In this document: positions 26,349 to 43,460 of the stretch, one piece after another
Numbering within the stretch: position 1 is the first letter of the stretch
Layout: every line of letters begins with the position of its first letter
Source of the DNA: Polyangium jinanense
GTDB taxonomy: Bacteria; Myxococcota; Polyangia; Polyangiales; Polyangiaceae
Direction of reading: 5' to 3'
DNA: 64,000 nt
Assembly: GCF_028435365.1 (NCBI RefSeq)
Contig: NZ_JAGTJJ010000058.1
Coordinates: 1-64,000, forward strand
Notes under the pieces: generated by a model
What the model saw: only the letters and a program-made list of their open reading frames with translations
The model's database searches: none
What the model was told of the DNA's origin: nothing
Position numbers and translations under genes: made by a program

Positions 26349-26636
26349 TCAGTTCGCTGTCTTCGTCTCCGCGACGCCGTTCGTCTCGGACGTCTCGGGA
26401 TTGGCCTGGGCAACCTTCGCCTCGGCCTCGGCCTCGGCCTCGAGCGCTGCGCGGGCCTCAGAGACGATGTCTTCCAATTCCTCTTTGGCCCTGGCCACGA
26501 ACCTCACCGCTTCGTGACCGGCAACGATCGTGCCTTGCACCGTCTTCACGGCCAGCGTGTGCGCAGTACGCTTGACGGCTTCGCTATTGGCCGCGAGGAC
26601 CATCGCCGAGCCGAGGCCGAGCAAAAATTGCAGCAT
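26349..26636 (-). CDS. Small membrane-anchored helical protein, paralogous layout
   Basis: 95 residues with an N-terminal hydrophobic stretch (MLQFLLGLGSAMVLAA), a positively charged region, then an acidic Ala/Glu helix (EELEDIVSEARAALEAEAEAEA) and a polar tail. The organisation parallels the gene at 25960-26289, although sequence identity is low. The three minus-strand genes 26636, 26289 and 25923 are closely spaced and probably one transcript. Only 149 bp separate the start from the stop of the large synthase, so read-through from the biosynthetic operon is possible. No function is assigned. Confidence 0.65.
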   Translation of the reverse strand: MLQFLLGLGSAMVLAANSEAVKRTAHTLAVKTVQGTIVAGHEAVRFVARAKEELEDIVSEARAALEAEAEAEAKVAQANPETSETNGVAETKTAN

Positions 26637-26785
26637 GGTCGTCTTCCATCATGGTAGCGAAACGTAAAGGGACGACAGCTCTCCGCAATCGTGATCCCCT
26701 GATGCGGAGTACGCCCCCTATAGCACAACCTTGGCAAAAGAGGAACAACGGTGCAGCACGTGCCGACGTCGCTCCTCGGCGCGCT

Positions 26786-34359
<7,574 letters not shown>

Positions 34360-34363
<4 letters not shown>

Positions 34364-35313
34364 CGGAGATTCCCTGCCTGATCTTCTGGGCTTTGCGCAG
34401 GTGTGACGGCCATGTCTCGAAGCAGTTCGAGGGAGACGAAGCGGCGCAGGCGATAGCGCGGCGTCGCGCGCTCGTTCGTCCCGGGCTCGGTGGTGAACGC
34501 ACAAGAAAAACCCGCCTCGCGAGCGAAGCGCGCGGCGCGCTCGTCGACGTGCTCGGATCCGCCGTAGGGGTACGCGAACGGCGCGCCCTCGAGCCCGAGC
34601 GAGGCGGTGAGCTCGGCGGCGTTGTCGAAGATCTCGCGGCGCAGCTCGTCGTCCGGGAGCCGGCTCATCGTGCGGTGGGTGCGCCCGTGGCCGCCGAGGG
34701 CCCAGCCCGCGCGCACGAGATCTTGGGCCTGCGCGAGCGACAGCTTGCGGAACTTCGGGGAGCGCGCGCCCTGCTCGTCGATCGCGGCCTCGTCCACACC
34801 AAGCTCGGCGAAGAGCCGCTGCGTGTGGCGGTGGCGTTCGTCCTCGGGCAGCGTCTTGAGGATCGCCTTGGCTTGCTTGAGCGTGGGCAGGCGCGCGGCT
34901 AGCGCGCCGAGCGCGCGCCGACCGAGCCCGAGGTACGACAGATCGATCTCGGCGCGCTCGGAGAGCCGGAAGGCAATCTCCAGCCGCTCGAAGTGCAGCA
35001 GCCGATCCGGCGGCACGAGCGCGCCATCCTGCGTGCACACGAACACCGCGGCCGTGAGGCCGAGCTCCGCGAGCACGGGCCGCGCGTGCTCGTAGACGCC
35101 CGCGTAGCCGTCATCGAAGGTGATCGTCAGGGTGCGGTCCGAACGCTCGCCCGCTTCGAGCCGCCGGAGCGCCTCGTCGAGAGGGACGATTTCGAACTGG
35201 CGGCGGAGTTCCTCGATCTCGCGGCGGAAGCGGTTCTGGTGGGCGCGCGAGAGGCTGCGATCGAAGGGGTCGAGCGCCTCGTCGACGACGTTGTGGTAGT
35301 AGACGGCTCGCAT
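34360..35313 (-). CDS. CE4-family polysaccharide deacetylase (NodB-like)
   Basis: 317 residues with the NodB signature: LTITFDDGYAG (motif 1, catalytic base and metal Asp), GGHGRTHRTM (motif 2, HxxxH with Gly in place of the usual Ser/Thr) and FAYPYGG (motif 3). CE4 enzymes remove N-acetyl groups from hexosamines with a divalent metal. No signal peptide is apparent, so it likely acts in the cytoplasm on a sugar attached to the lipid/tetramate product or its carrier. It lies 9 bp after the glycosyltransferase and overlaps the synthase start by ATGA, which ties it to the same operon. Confidence 0.85.
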
Positions 35314-35322
35314 CGCGTTGGC

Positions 35323-36405
35323 TCAGAGCACGTCGAGGATCCGCTCGCACGCCGCGGTCCAAGAGCAGTTCTTCCGCAGGTGCTCGCGCGCCGCGGGGGG
35401 CACCGGCTCGGCGTGCACGAGCCTTTCGACCGTCGCGGCGACGTCGTCCACCGGGACGATCAGGTGCGAGAGCCCTACCGTGTGATAGATCTCGGCGATC
35501 CCCACCTCTTCGGTGATCACCGCCGGCGTGCCCACCGCGATGGCCTCCATCGGCACGTTGCCGGAGACCTCGAAGCGGGAGGGGACGACGACGGCGTGGC
35601 AGCCCGCGTAGAAGTTCGCGAGCGAAGGCGTGTCGAGCATGGGCTCGCGGATCTTGGTGGCGCCGAGCGCGTGCAAGGCGCGCTGCTTGCCCTTCACGTC
35701 GGCGACGAGTTCGAGCGAGAACCCGCGCTCATCGAGAGGACCTACGATCTTGCCGAGCATTTCGGGGTTCTTGATGGCGTACAGGCGCATCACCGCGCCG
35801 ATGCGCCGCCCCTCGGGCGCGGGTCCCGGGTGGTGCAGGAACGGCTCGGCGATCCCGTTGTAGATGACGTGGTAAGGCGCCATCTCCGGGTAGCGGCCCG
35901 CGCAGAGCTCGGCGGTGCGGCGCGAGGGGAAGATGAGCGCGTCGGCCTTCTCCAGGCAATAACGCTCGACCAGGGTCATGACCGCGCTGAGCACGCGGTG
36001 GCCGCCGTAAGCGCTTTCGAGGCTGGACAGGCCGGCGACGAAGGCGGTGGCCTTGAGGCCCAGGCGACGGCACGCGGCGATCACGCACAGGCCCTTGAGG
36101 TCGGTGTCCGTGGCCATGACCTTGTCGGGGCGCTCGCGCTCGAGATCCGCCACCACGCGCTTGATGATGCCCTCGCAGGCCCCGAGGACCTCGTCGATCG
36201 AGCGCGCGTGCATCAAGGTCGACATCTCCACGTGGCTCGCCGCGTACGACAGCGTGCGCACGGGCGTGGCGACGGGGGCGTCGGACTCGCCGAGAAGGAG
36301 CAGCCCCAGAAGCTCGTGTCGCCCGTTGCAGTAGGCGCACAGCTCGCGGAAGCGCCGGTAGATCCCGCCGTACTCGTGTGCGCCTCGGGCGATCGCGACT
36401 TTCAT
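35323..36405 (-). CDS. GT-B glycosyltransferase, GT4-like
   Basis: 360 residues with the two-domain GT-B layout. The N-terminal domain ends near DALIFPSRRTAELC. The C-terminal domain has YHVIYNGIAEPF, IGAVMRLYAIKNPEMLGKIV, the donor-site stretch VVVPSRFEVSGNVPMEAIAVGTPAVITEEVG (Glu-rich motif of retaining GT4 enzymes) and EHLRKNCSW. It would transfer a hexose, possibly an N-acetylhexosamine since a deacetylase gene follows directly. It lies in the minus biosynthetic operon between the ACP and the deacetylase. Confidence 0.85.
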   Translation of the reverse strand: MKVAIARGAHEYGGIYRRFRELCAYCNGRHELLGLLLLGESDAPVATPVRTLSYAASHVEMSTLMHARSIDEVLGACEGIIKRVVADLERERPDKVMATDTDLKGLCVIAACRRLGLKATAFVAGLSSLESAYGGHRVLSAVMTLVERYCLEKADALIFPSRRTAELCAGRYPEMAPYHVIYNGIAEPFLHHPGPAPEGRRIGAVMRLYAIKNPEMLGKIVGPLDERGFSLELVADVKGKQRALHALGATKIREPMLDTPSLANFYAGCHAVVVPSRFEVSGNVPMEAIAVGTPAVITEEVGIAEIYHTVGLSHLIVPVDDVAATVERLVHAEPVPPAAREHLRKNCSWTAACERILDVL

Positions 36406-36412
36406 GGCTTGC

Positions 36413-36718
36413 TCAGGCCGGCTTCAGCGCGGCGGGCTCGACGTCGTAGTTTTTCCAGATGAACGAGGCGATCTCACCCGAGGTGATGTCGGCCCGGTAG
36501 TTGCCGCCCGGAGTCTGGAGCAGCGGCTCGTAGGCGATCTTGCGCCGGAGCTGGGTGTCGATGGAGGCGAACAGATCGATGAAGTCCATCGACGTGAAGC
36601 CGATGTCCGCCACGAGCTGGGTCTCGGGCGTGATCTCGACGTCGAGGTGCCAGTCTTCGATGATCTCTCCGACCACGGTCTGCACGATCTTCAGGATGTC
36701 TGCTTCGGAAGGCTTCAT
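36413..36718 (-). CDS. Stand-alone acyl carrier protein
   Basis: 101 residues with an ACP-type four-helix pattern. The phosphopantetheine serine is in VADIGFTSMDFIDLF, a variant of the usual DSL motif (T-S-M). A C-terminal extension of about 30 residues after helix III is longer than in AcpP. It is encoded between the AT-DH protein, whose stop overlaps its ATG (ATGA), and the glycosyltransferase, so it probably carries the starter or the finished chain of the lipid synthase, or hands it to the PKS loading AT. Confidence 0.85.
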   Translation of the reverse strand: MKPSEADILKIVQTVVGEIIEDWHLDVEITPETQLVADIGFTSMDFIDLFASIDTQLRRKIAYEPLLQTPGGNYRADITSGEIASFIWKNYDVEPAALKPA

Positions 36719-39700
36719 GCGCTCCTAGATGCGAGGCTCGAGGTGGAAACGTGGCTTTCGTGTGTCGGCGCTGGAGCGGCCAGCGCGGCGACGAACGCGC
36801 GCCCATCGCCCTGGATCTGGACCGCGGGGACCTCCGGCAGGCCCCGGAGCGCCGCGCCGGAGAAGGAGAAACCGGTCGCGGTTTCGTGGGTCTCGATCGC
36901 CGATAGCTCGAGGGGACCCACCCGCGGCTCCGCCCAGTCGAGCAGCGTCTCCTTTGCGACGACGCGGCAGAGGACCCAGCCGAGGCGCGCTTCGAGCGAG
37001 GGCGGCAGCGCGTAAAACGCCTCGCGCTCGGCTTCGGTGAGCGCGTAATGCGAGAGCGCCCGCACCCAGATGCCCTGGCCCGCTTCGCGCAGGTCCTCGT
37101 CCATCGCCTCGATGCGCCGGCAGGGCGCCGCGGCCGTCGAGCTCGGCTCGATGTCGGAGAGGTTGGTGCGGCGATCGCGGCGGCTGACGCAGCAGACGAA
37201 GTACTGATCCGGGAACGGGAAGAGCCGGTGACGCAACCCGTCGACGCGCACGAACACCTCGCCGCTTTCGTCGATCAGCTCGGCGTCGGTGGTGGTGATG
37301 TTCCCGGCGACGCGGATCCGGGCGCGCAGGCGCACGCGGCTGCCGGGCTCGGGCATGCGACCCGTGAACGCGCAACGATCTTCGCCGAAGGGGAAGATGC
37401 CGAAGGTGCTGCGCTCGCGGTGGTGCAGGAGGAAGTAGGCGGTGATGTGCCCGATCGCGTCGAGCAGCACGGCGGGCAGCTCGAGCGACGGCTCCCGCAC
37501 GTCACGGAAAAGCCCCTCGCCCGAGGGCGCTTCGAGCTCGACCTCGACGTGCTCGGCGTCAATGCCGAGGGCGCGGCGGGTCGTGACCATCAGGGGGCCG
37601 AGGAAGAGCCACTTGTTGAAGGCGTCGATGTCCACCCGCGGCCGCTCGCGCGGGCTTGGCAGCGCGGGGGTGAGCGGCTCGGCTGATCCCTTCTGGGCAC
37701 GGCCCTCGAAGGCGAGCATCCCGCCCTGGATCGTGCCGATCGTGCGGTCGAAGATGCGCACGCGCACCCCGGCCTCGTCCCGTTCGGCGCGGATCTCCAC
37801 CTCGAGCTGCCCGCGATCGAGCGCCAGCCAGCGCGAGCCACGCACCTCGGTGAGCACGAGGCCCGTCGCGTCGTGCCCGAGCAGCGCCCGCGCCGCCTCG
37901 GCGACGATTTCCATGCTGAACACGAGCGGCACCACCGGCAAGCCGACCGGCTCCGCCCCGTGCTTGCCGAGCCGTCCCCCGAAGGCGTGATGCACGAGGA
38001 AAGGATCTGTCTCGATGGACAAGGTGCGTCGCGACACGAGCGAGCGCTCGTCGCGCAGGATCATCGTCCCGAGCAGCGGGAAGGCCCCCGGCGCCTCCAC
38101 GACCGGCGCGGGCTCGGCGGGCTGCACCTCGGGCATTGCCGCGGCGTGCGCGAGGGGGCCAGCGCCGGCGCGCATCGCGGCCAGGAAGATCTCCAGGGTC
38201 CGCTGCTGGTGGTCCAGGAAATCCCGCGCGAGCGCCCCGTGCGCCTGCATGAGCTGCGACGCCATGTGCAGCGAAGCCTCGGGGACGTACGCCGGCGCGG
38301 CCGGCGCAGGAGGCGACGCTGGAAGCGGCGAAGGCGCGGGAGGAGGTTGCTTCTGCACGCGCGGCTCGCGCCGAGGGGCGGTACGGGTGGGCTCGGGGGC
38401 GCGTGGGGCGGGGGCGGGGGCGCGGGGGCGCAGCGAGGACACGTCGATGTCCTGTCCCTTCACGTAGAGCTGCCCGAGGAGCTTCAAGAGCTGTTCGAGC
38501 CCCGGTTGTGCGGGCAAGTTGCTCGCCGCGGCGAGGTGCTCCTTGCCGCGCAGCGTGTTGCGCACGAAGCCGGTGAGCATCGAGCCGGGACCGACCTCGA
38601 CGAAGTCCCGCACGCCCTCCGCGTAAAGCCGCTCGATCGTCTCGCGGAAGCGCACCGGCTTTCGCCACTGCGACGCGGTCAGATCGCAGATGGCCCGCGA
38701 CTCGGCCGGGAAAGGGGCGGCCGTCGAGCAACTGTAGAGCGGCAGCTCGCTCGGGCCGAAGTGGTGCTCGTTGCCCTCGAAGCCCGCGCGCGCCAGGTCT
38801 GCGTGCTTTCCGTAGAGGGGCGTGTGATACCCGGGCATGAAGGGCAGCTCCACGCACACCGCGCCCTCCTGCCGCAGCCGCGTGCTTGCCGCCGCGATCG
38901 CGGACGCGGAGCCGAAAAGCACGACCTGCTCGGGGCAGTTGTCGAGCGCCAGATGGAGCTCGCCGCCCGAGGCATCGAGCACGCTCTGCACCAGCGCGGG
39001 CGAGGCGCGGTTCACGGCGATGCTCGTCCCCGGCACGTTGCCTGCGGCGAACAAGGTCTGCAAGGTGCGCTGGATGTACTCGACGAACGAGATCACCCCG
39101 CCCGGGCCGGGCGCGCGCAGCGTCTTCGAGGCCACGAGCGAGGCGTTCTCGCCGTTCGAGTAGCCGAGCATCATGTCGGCGCGCACGCCGGCCGCCGTGA
39201 GCATCTCGTGCAGCGACAGGCTCGCGACGAGGCAGTACATCGCGCCGCGCTCGAGATCGACGAGCGATTCCTCGAGCGCCTTGCGCCGTGCCTCCGTGAC
39301 CCCGAGCGTGGGCGCGCTGAAGAAGTTCGAGGGCCGATACAGGCCGGCGCGGGCGTACAGATCCTCGAGCCCCTCGATCCACACCCGCATCCGCGGCAGG
39401 TGGCAGAGCAGATCGCTCAGCATCCCCGGGTAGGGCGCTCCTTGACCGGGGAACATCATCCCCAGGCGCCGGTCGGGCGAGGCGGAGTCCGCGTAGAAAA
39501 TGCCATCCGGCGCGTTGAACGAGCTTGCGCGCGAGGACTCGAGCCGCGCGAGGAGTCGCCCGAGCTGGGCCTCGAACGTTGCCCGATCGCGCGCCACGAA
39601 GGCGACGCGATGGCGACCTTGGCCGCCGGTGCCGTTCCAGGCGACGATCTCGCCGAGCGGCGCGTCGGGCATGAGCTCGAGCGCGCTGCGCACGGCCCGC

Positions 39701-40686
39701 AGCCGCGCGAGCAGCGAGGCGCGATCGTCTGCCGAGATGAGGAGCAGCTCGGCGGGCCAGGGGACGGAGAGGCGGGGCGGTACCTCGTCGTAGCGGCGGG
39801 GCACCTGCTCGAGCAGCAAGAAGCCGGCGCCCTCCTCGCCCAGGGCGAAGAAGCCTGCGCGCCGCGGCGCGTTGCCGGCAATCCACGGCCGGACCGAGGG
39901 CGCGGCGACGAAGGGCGCGGCGAGCGCGTCGAGCTCCTTGCGGCGCAGCGGCGGAAAGAGGTGCTGGTGCAGGGCGAGCGCCACAACGGCCACGCCGCCG
40001 AGCGCCGGCAGGTCCGCCCTCGCCGGCGAGAGCGGCCCGAGCGTGCAGCCAGGCGCAGTCTCGTCGCTCCTGCGCAGCGCGTCGCCGAGTGCTGCGAGGA
40101 TCGGCCCGAGCGGCGCGTCCTCGACCAGGAGATCCACGAGGCCCACGCTCTGGGGCTCGATCCCCTCGGCCGCGCACACGCGCTCGAGCAGCTCGACGCA
40201 GTCGCGCGGCGCGCTGCCGGGAAGCGAGCTTCCCCCGCGGAGCAACGCGTAGACGGGCTTGCCTTGCGCGAGCATCTCCTCGTACCTGCCGAGCAGCAGC
40301 CCTGCGCGCGCGGCGGATCGGCCCTCGGCGATGCTCACCACGGCGGCCAGATCGCAGCGCCCCGTGTGCAGCGCGTCCATGGCGCGCAGCAGCGCGAGCG
40401 CCTCGACGACGTGGCCTGCGGGCAGGCGCTCCAGGAACGTGGGGGAGACGTCCATCTGCGTGAGCAGCGCGTCATCGGCGATCTGCTGGGCCCCGGCCAC
40501 GAACAACCCGAGGCGCCCGGCGGGTCGATCCACGAGCCAGGCGCGCCGCGATTCGCCGTCGTCTTCCTCGCCTGCGGAGAGGGTGCCGGCTGCTCTGTTC
40601 CCCTCGAATGCGCCCCAGAGTGCCTCGGGGGAAGACGCCTCGGGAACGCGCAGCTCGATTCCTACGATCGCAAAAAGAACACCCAT
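36715..40686 (-). CDS. Pfa-like protein: truncated KS, AT, double hot-dog DH, PPTase-like tail
   Basis: 1323 residues. Residues 1-340 keep the ends of a KS (FAIVGIELRVPEA at the start; RPWIAGNAPRRAGFFALGEEG near the end) but lack the Cys and His motifs, so it is a remnant or chain-length-factor-like domain. AT follows (about 420-760) with GYSNGE, Ser510 nucleophile kept and His changed to Tyr. A Pro-rich linker leads to two hot-dog DH halves (about 880-1160; FLVHHAFGG...GLPVVPLVFSMEI, then LLDAIGH). The last 140 residues carry WVLCRVVAKET, reminiscent of the WxxKEA motif of Sfp-type phosphopantetheinyl transferases, but look degenerate. ATG 40686 has GGAGG nine bases ahead. It is the first gene of the minus operon. 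Confidence 0.85.
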   Translation of the reverse strand: MGVLFAIVGIELRVPEASSPEALWGAFEGNRAAGTLSAGEEDDGESRRAWLVDRPAGRLGLFVAGAQQIADDALLTQMDVSPTFLERLPAGHVVEALALLRAMDALHTGRCDLAAVVSIAEGRSAARAGLLLGRYEEMLAQGKPVYALLRGGSSLPGSAPRDCVELLERVCAAEGIEPQSVGLVDLLVEDAPLGPILAALGDALRRSDETAPGCTLGPLSPARADLPALGGVAVVALALHQHLFPPLRRKELDALAAPFVAAPSVRPWIAGNAPRRAGFFALGEEGAGFLLLEQVPRRYDEVPPRLSVPWPAELLLISADDRASLLARLRAVRSALELMPDAPLGEIVAWNGTGGQGRHRVAFVARDRATFEAQLGRLLARLESSRASSFNAPDGIFYADSASPDRRLGMMFPGQGAPYPGMLSDLLCHLPRMRVWIEGLEDLYARAGLYRPSNFFSAPTLGVTEARRKALEESLVDLERGAMYCLVASLSLHEMLTAAGVRADMMLGYSNGENASLVASKTLRAPGPGGVISFVEYIQRTLQTLFAAGNVPGTSIAVNRASPALVQSVLDASGGELHLALDNCPEQVVLFGSASAIAAASTRLRQEGAVCVELPFMPGYHTPLYGKHADLARAGFEGNEHHFGPSELPLYSCSTAAPFPAESRAICDLTASQWRKPVRFRETIERLYAEGVRDFVEVGPGSMLTGFVRNTLRGKEHLAAASNLPAQPGLEQLLKLLGQLYVKGQDIDVSSLRPRAPAPAPRAPEPTRTAPRREPRVQKQPPPAPSPLPASPPAPAAPAYVPEASLHMASQLMQAHGALARDFLDHQQRTLEIFLAAMRAGAGPLAHAAAMPEVQPAEPAPVVEAPGAFPLLGTMILRDERSLVSRRTLSIETDPFLVHHAFGGRLGKHGAEPVGLPVVPLVFSMEIVAEAARALLGHDATGLVLTEVRGSRWLALDRGQLEVEIRAERDEAGVRVRIFDRTIGTIQGGMLAFEGRAQKGSAEPLTPALPSPRERPRVDIDAFNKWLFLGPLMVTTRRALGIDAEHVEVELEAPSGEGLFRDVREPSLELPAVLLDAIGHITAYFLLHHRERSTFGIFPFGEDRCAFTGRMPEPGSRVRLRARIRVAGNITTTDAELIDESGEVFVRVDGLRHRLFPFPDQYFVCCVSRRDRRTNLSDIEPSSTAAAPCRRIEAMDEDLREAGQGIWVRALSHYALTEAEREAFYALPPSLEARLGWVLCRVVAKETLLDWAEPRVGPLELSAIETHETATGFSFSGAALRGLPEVPAVQIQGDGRAFVAALAAPAPTHESHVSTSSLASRSA

Positions 40687-41193
40687 CACACCCCGCCTCC
40701 TCGACGCACTGCGTGCACGCGCATACGCCCAGGACACTGAGTTGCCCTACCACGGCCAAACTTGCGCCAGCAAGCGGATCTTTGGTGGTTGGTCACATGA
40801 GGTGGATTCCACGGCTACCAGCTGTGTCTTTCAGGACGTCGGGATGCGTGCGCCGACCTATGTTGCTGGAGTTTGTCACCCGTGCGGTAGGCGGAGCCAA
40901 ACGTTTTTCCAGTCCTGAGTTTGGCAGAAAGCAACGGGCCGCCTCGAAGGGCGCCCGCTGTACGCCTCATCGCCGGGCCAGCCGGTGCAAGGTGGCGACG
41001 ATAGGGTCGATGGAACCGCGGAGCCCGTCATCCACCGTTTCGACGGAGCCCGTCACCTTGGACCCCCAAATCCGGGTCGAGGGAATGGCCACGGTCCACG
41101 TGAACGTGTGTTTACATTCCGCCCAGCCCCCGCGGATTCGACGCTCATCCGCATGGCACACCGATTGCCTGGCGCCGCGTCCCGAGGAGACCC
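40687..41193. other. Divergent promoter region, no gene seen
   Basis: About 500 bp between the start of the minus biosynthetic operon and the plus-strand lipoprotein. It contains only short open frames with no recognisable product. The stretch around 40860-40930 is noticeably richer in A/T than its surroundings. A sigma-54-type promoter for the lipoprotein is at its right end; for the biosynthetic operon I see only a weak TGGCGC..TGGC pair and no firm call. Confidence 0.5.
41154..41169 (+). promoter_or_regulatory. Sigma-54 (-24/-12) promoter candidate
   Basis: TGGCACACCGATTGCC matches the RpoN consensus TGGCAC-N5-TTGC with exact GG-to-GC spacing. It would start transcription near 41180, only about 14 bases before the ATG at 41194, leaving room for the GAGGAG Shine-Dalgarno. 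Myxobacteria use many sigma-54-dependent enhancer-binding proteins, so activation by one is plausible. Confidence 0.55.
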
Positions 41194-43443
41194 ATGCACC
41201 GATCTTTCTTTCACCGGCGAATGCACACGCTTGCCGTAACCCTTTCCTTGCTCGTGTCGGGCTGCTCGAGCAACGATGTCGAACCCCCGCCCGACCCCGA
41301 TATCGATCAGCCCGTGCCCGATGGGGGGACCTGCGAGCTCGAGGGCACGTTCACCGTCAGCTCCATCGAGGTGATCGAGGGGGCGTGCGACCTGGAAATC
41401 GCCGATGCCACGATGGCCGTCCGCCGCGTCGGGGAGACGTATCTCCTCGATTTCGACGACACGAACTGGGACTCGGCGGCACGGCAACCCGGCTGCAAGG
41501 CGAGCTTCCAGGGCCCCGACGCTTGGTATTACAACAACACCTTCCGCACGCGCTCGCTCGCGTTGGAGGTCAGCGGAGACAACCTCACCGCCGAAATCAA
41601 GGACGCCCTCGACGGCGCCGACTCCGAGGGCCATACCTGCGACGCCACCATCCGGGTGCACGCGACGCGCACAGGCCCGGCGCCCGCGGGCGCGCCGCTC
41701 GGCGACTCATGCGGGCCCGTCGGCTGCAGTGGCACGCGTTGCGCATTCGGGTCGCAGTTCGAATGCGCGAGCGGCGTCTGCCTCCTCGATACCGATCCGT
41801 TCTTGCAAACCATGTGCACCGAGCCTTGCACGCCGCAGGCCGGCTGCCCGGATGGATTCATGTGCCTGTGGGCGGACGAGGGCTGGGATGGCGCGGCGGA
41901 GGGTTATTACTGCGCGCCGTGGCGCGCCGTGTGTGGCAACGGGATCGTCGATGACGGGGAGGCGTGCGACGACGGCAATCAAGTCGACGGCGACGGCTGC
42001 TCCGCCGACTGCAGCTCCGACGAGTCGTGCGGCAATGGGATGCTCGAGCAAGGAGAGGTCTGCGAGGCCGAGGCCCCTGGCGAATGGCTGACATGCACGG
42101 CGGCGTGCACCCTCGACGCGCCCGCCGGGCTATCGATGCCCCTCCCGATCGACGCCTTCGGCATCACCGCCGCCTCCAATGGCACGGGACGTTTCCTCGT
42201 GGGGGGCACGGTCAATCGATTCGCCCAGAACATGGCATACCAAGCGTACGTGGCGCGCACCGTCGACGGCGGCGCCACCTGGACCGATACCATCGTCGCG
42301 CCGGATGTCATGGCGTTTGCGCAGCTCGGCGCCATCGCCGCCGACGGCGCGCGCGTGGCGGTCGGGCTCGTCGGTGGCTTCGAGGCGACAGGTTTCTGGT
42401 TGGCCGAGAGCACCGACGGCGGGGCGACCTTCCCGCTCGCCACGTTCCAGACCTTGCCGGAGGGTAACGCCCACGGCGTGGAGGTTGAAGATAACGGGAC
42501 TCTCGAGCTCATGTATGCGCCCGACGGCAGTCTCCTTGCCCTGGTGGCGATCCCGGACGGCGTGCTCGTATCGCGGCGCGAACCTGGGACGATGACATGG
42601 AAAACGACCGGCTCGCTGCACCTGTCGCAGCCGGGCGCGAGCGACTGCACCTTCCGGTGGCGTTCGCCTCGCCTCGAGGCGATATACGCCACGGGCGTAC
42701 ACCTGCACCATGAGGGGAGCCACCTGCAAGTCACCGCAGGCCAGCGTTGCGTCGTCAACGGCAAGTTGACGCAAATCGCTGGAACCATTGAATCCACGGA
42801 CGGCGGCGCCTCGTTTGGCCCGGCCGTCGACCTCGTCGCGGCGTCCGGTCTGAGCGTCGCATCGTCGGTGCTCGTGTCGCCCGGGCCGCGTGGCCCGCTC
42901 GGAGTTTGCATCACGGGGACCGATGCGAGCGATGCCGTGTCCGCGCGCTGCGCCGTCGCACCCGCGCCCGGCGGGGCATGGTCCTTCCACGACACGGGGG
43001 CCACATTCATGACCTCCACCAGCAACGAGCCCAGCGCAGTCGAGGTACTCGCCCCGGACACGCTGCTACTCACGCAAACGTCGTCGAGCACCGGAGCCGT
43101 GGTGATCCACCGCGGCGAAAGCGGTGGCAGCACGTGGTCCCAGGTGGAGCTGTCACAGGCTCATGCATCTCTCGGAGGGCGTTCCCTGCAAAGCATCTCG
43201 ACCGACGCCCTCTGGCTCTTCGAGGTGGACGGGAACAACGACGCCAGCCTCGTTCGCCTGACGATGGGCGGCTCCGTCGCCGCGCCGCGCACGTGGCTCT
43301 TCGGCGACGCCAGGCGCCTCGATGGGTCAGGCCCTCCGTGGCAATTCGCCTCCGCCGAGGACAGCGCCGGCGCGCTCCTCATCGTCTACAGCGTACCCGA
43401 CGATCTGCGCGACTGGGTCACAGTGGCGCAGGTGCTGAAGTAG
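41194..43443 (+). CDS. Secreted lipoprotein with Myxococcus cysteine-rich repeat and BNR-like repeats
   Basis: 749 residues. The signal peptide ends in the lipobox LLVSGC, so it is probably a surface or periplasmic lipoprotein. Cys-rich segments follow (about 165-290), including CGNGIVDDGEACDDGNQ, the hallmark of the Myxococcus cysteine-rich repeat, usually found in secreted proteins of this group. The C-terminal 450 residues contain sialidase/BNR-type Asp-box repeats (ARTVDGGATWTDT, STDGGATFPL, STDGGASFG), suggesting a beta-propeller. No catalytic residues of a sialidase are apparent, so binding rather than hydrolysis is likely. GAGGAG precedes the ATG. A composite repeat begins about 17 bp after the stop. 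Confidence 0.85.
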   Translation: MHRSFFHRRMHTLAVTLSLLVSGCSSNDVEPPPDPDIDQPVPDGGTCELEGTFTVSSIEVIEGACDLEIADATMAVRRVGETYLLDFDDTNWDSAARQPGCKASFQGPDAWYYNNTFRTRSLALEVSGDNLTAEIKDALDGADSEGHTCDATIRVHATRTGPAPAGAPLGDSCGPVGCSGTRCAFGSQFECASGVCLLDTDPFLQTMCTEPCTPQAGCPDGFMCLWADEGWDGAAEGYYCAPWRAVCGNGIVDDGEACDDGNQVDGDGCSADCSSDESCGNGMLEQGEVCEAEAPGEWLTCTAACTLDAPAGLSMPLPIDAFGITAASNGTGRFLVGGTVNRFAQNMAYQAYVARTVDGGATWTDTIVAPDVMAFAQLGAIAADGARVAVGLVGGFEATGFWLAESTDGGATFPLATFQTLPEGNAHGVEVEDNGTLELMYAPDGSLLALVAIPDGVLVSRREPGTMTWKTTGSLHLSQPGASDCTFRWRSPRLEAIYATGVHLHHEGSHLQVTAGQRCVVNGKLTQIAGTIESTDGGASFGPAVDLVAASGLSVASSVLVSPGPRGPLGVCITGTDASDAVSARCAVAPAPGGAWSFHDTGATFMTSTSNEPSAVEVLAPDTLLLTQTSSSTGAVVIHRGESGGSTWSQVELSQAHASLGGRSLQSISTDALWLFEVDGNNDASLVRLTMGGSVAAPRTWLFGDARRLDGSGPPWQFASAEDSAGALLIVYSVPDDLRDWVTVAQVLK

Positions 43444-43460
43444 GCGCGCTCGTATCGCGA

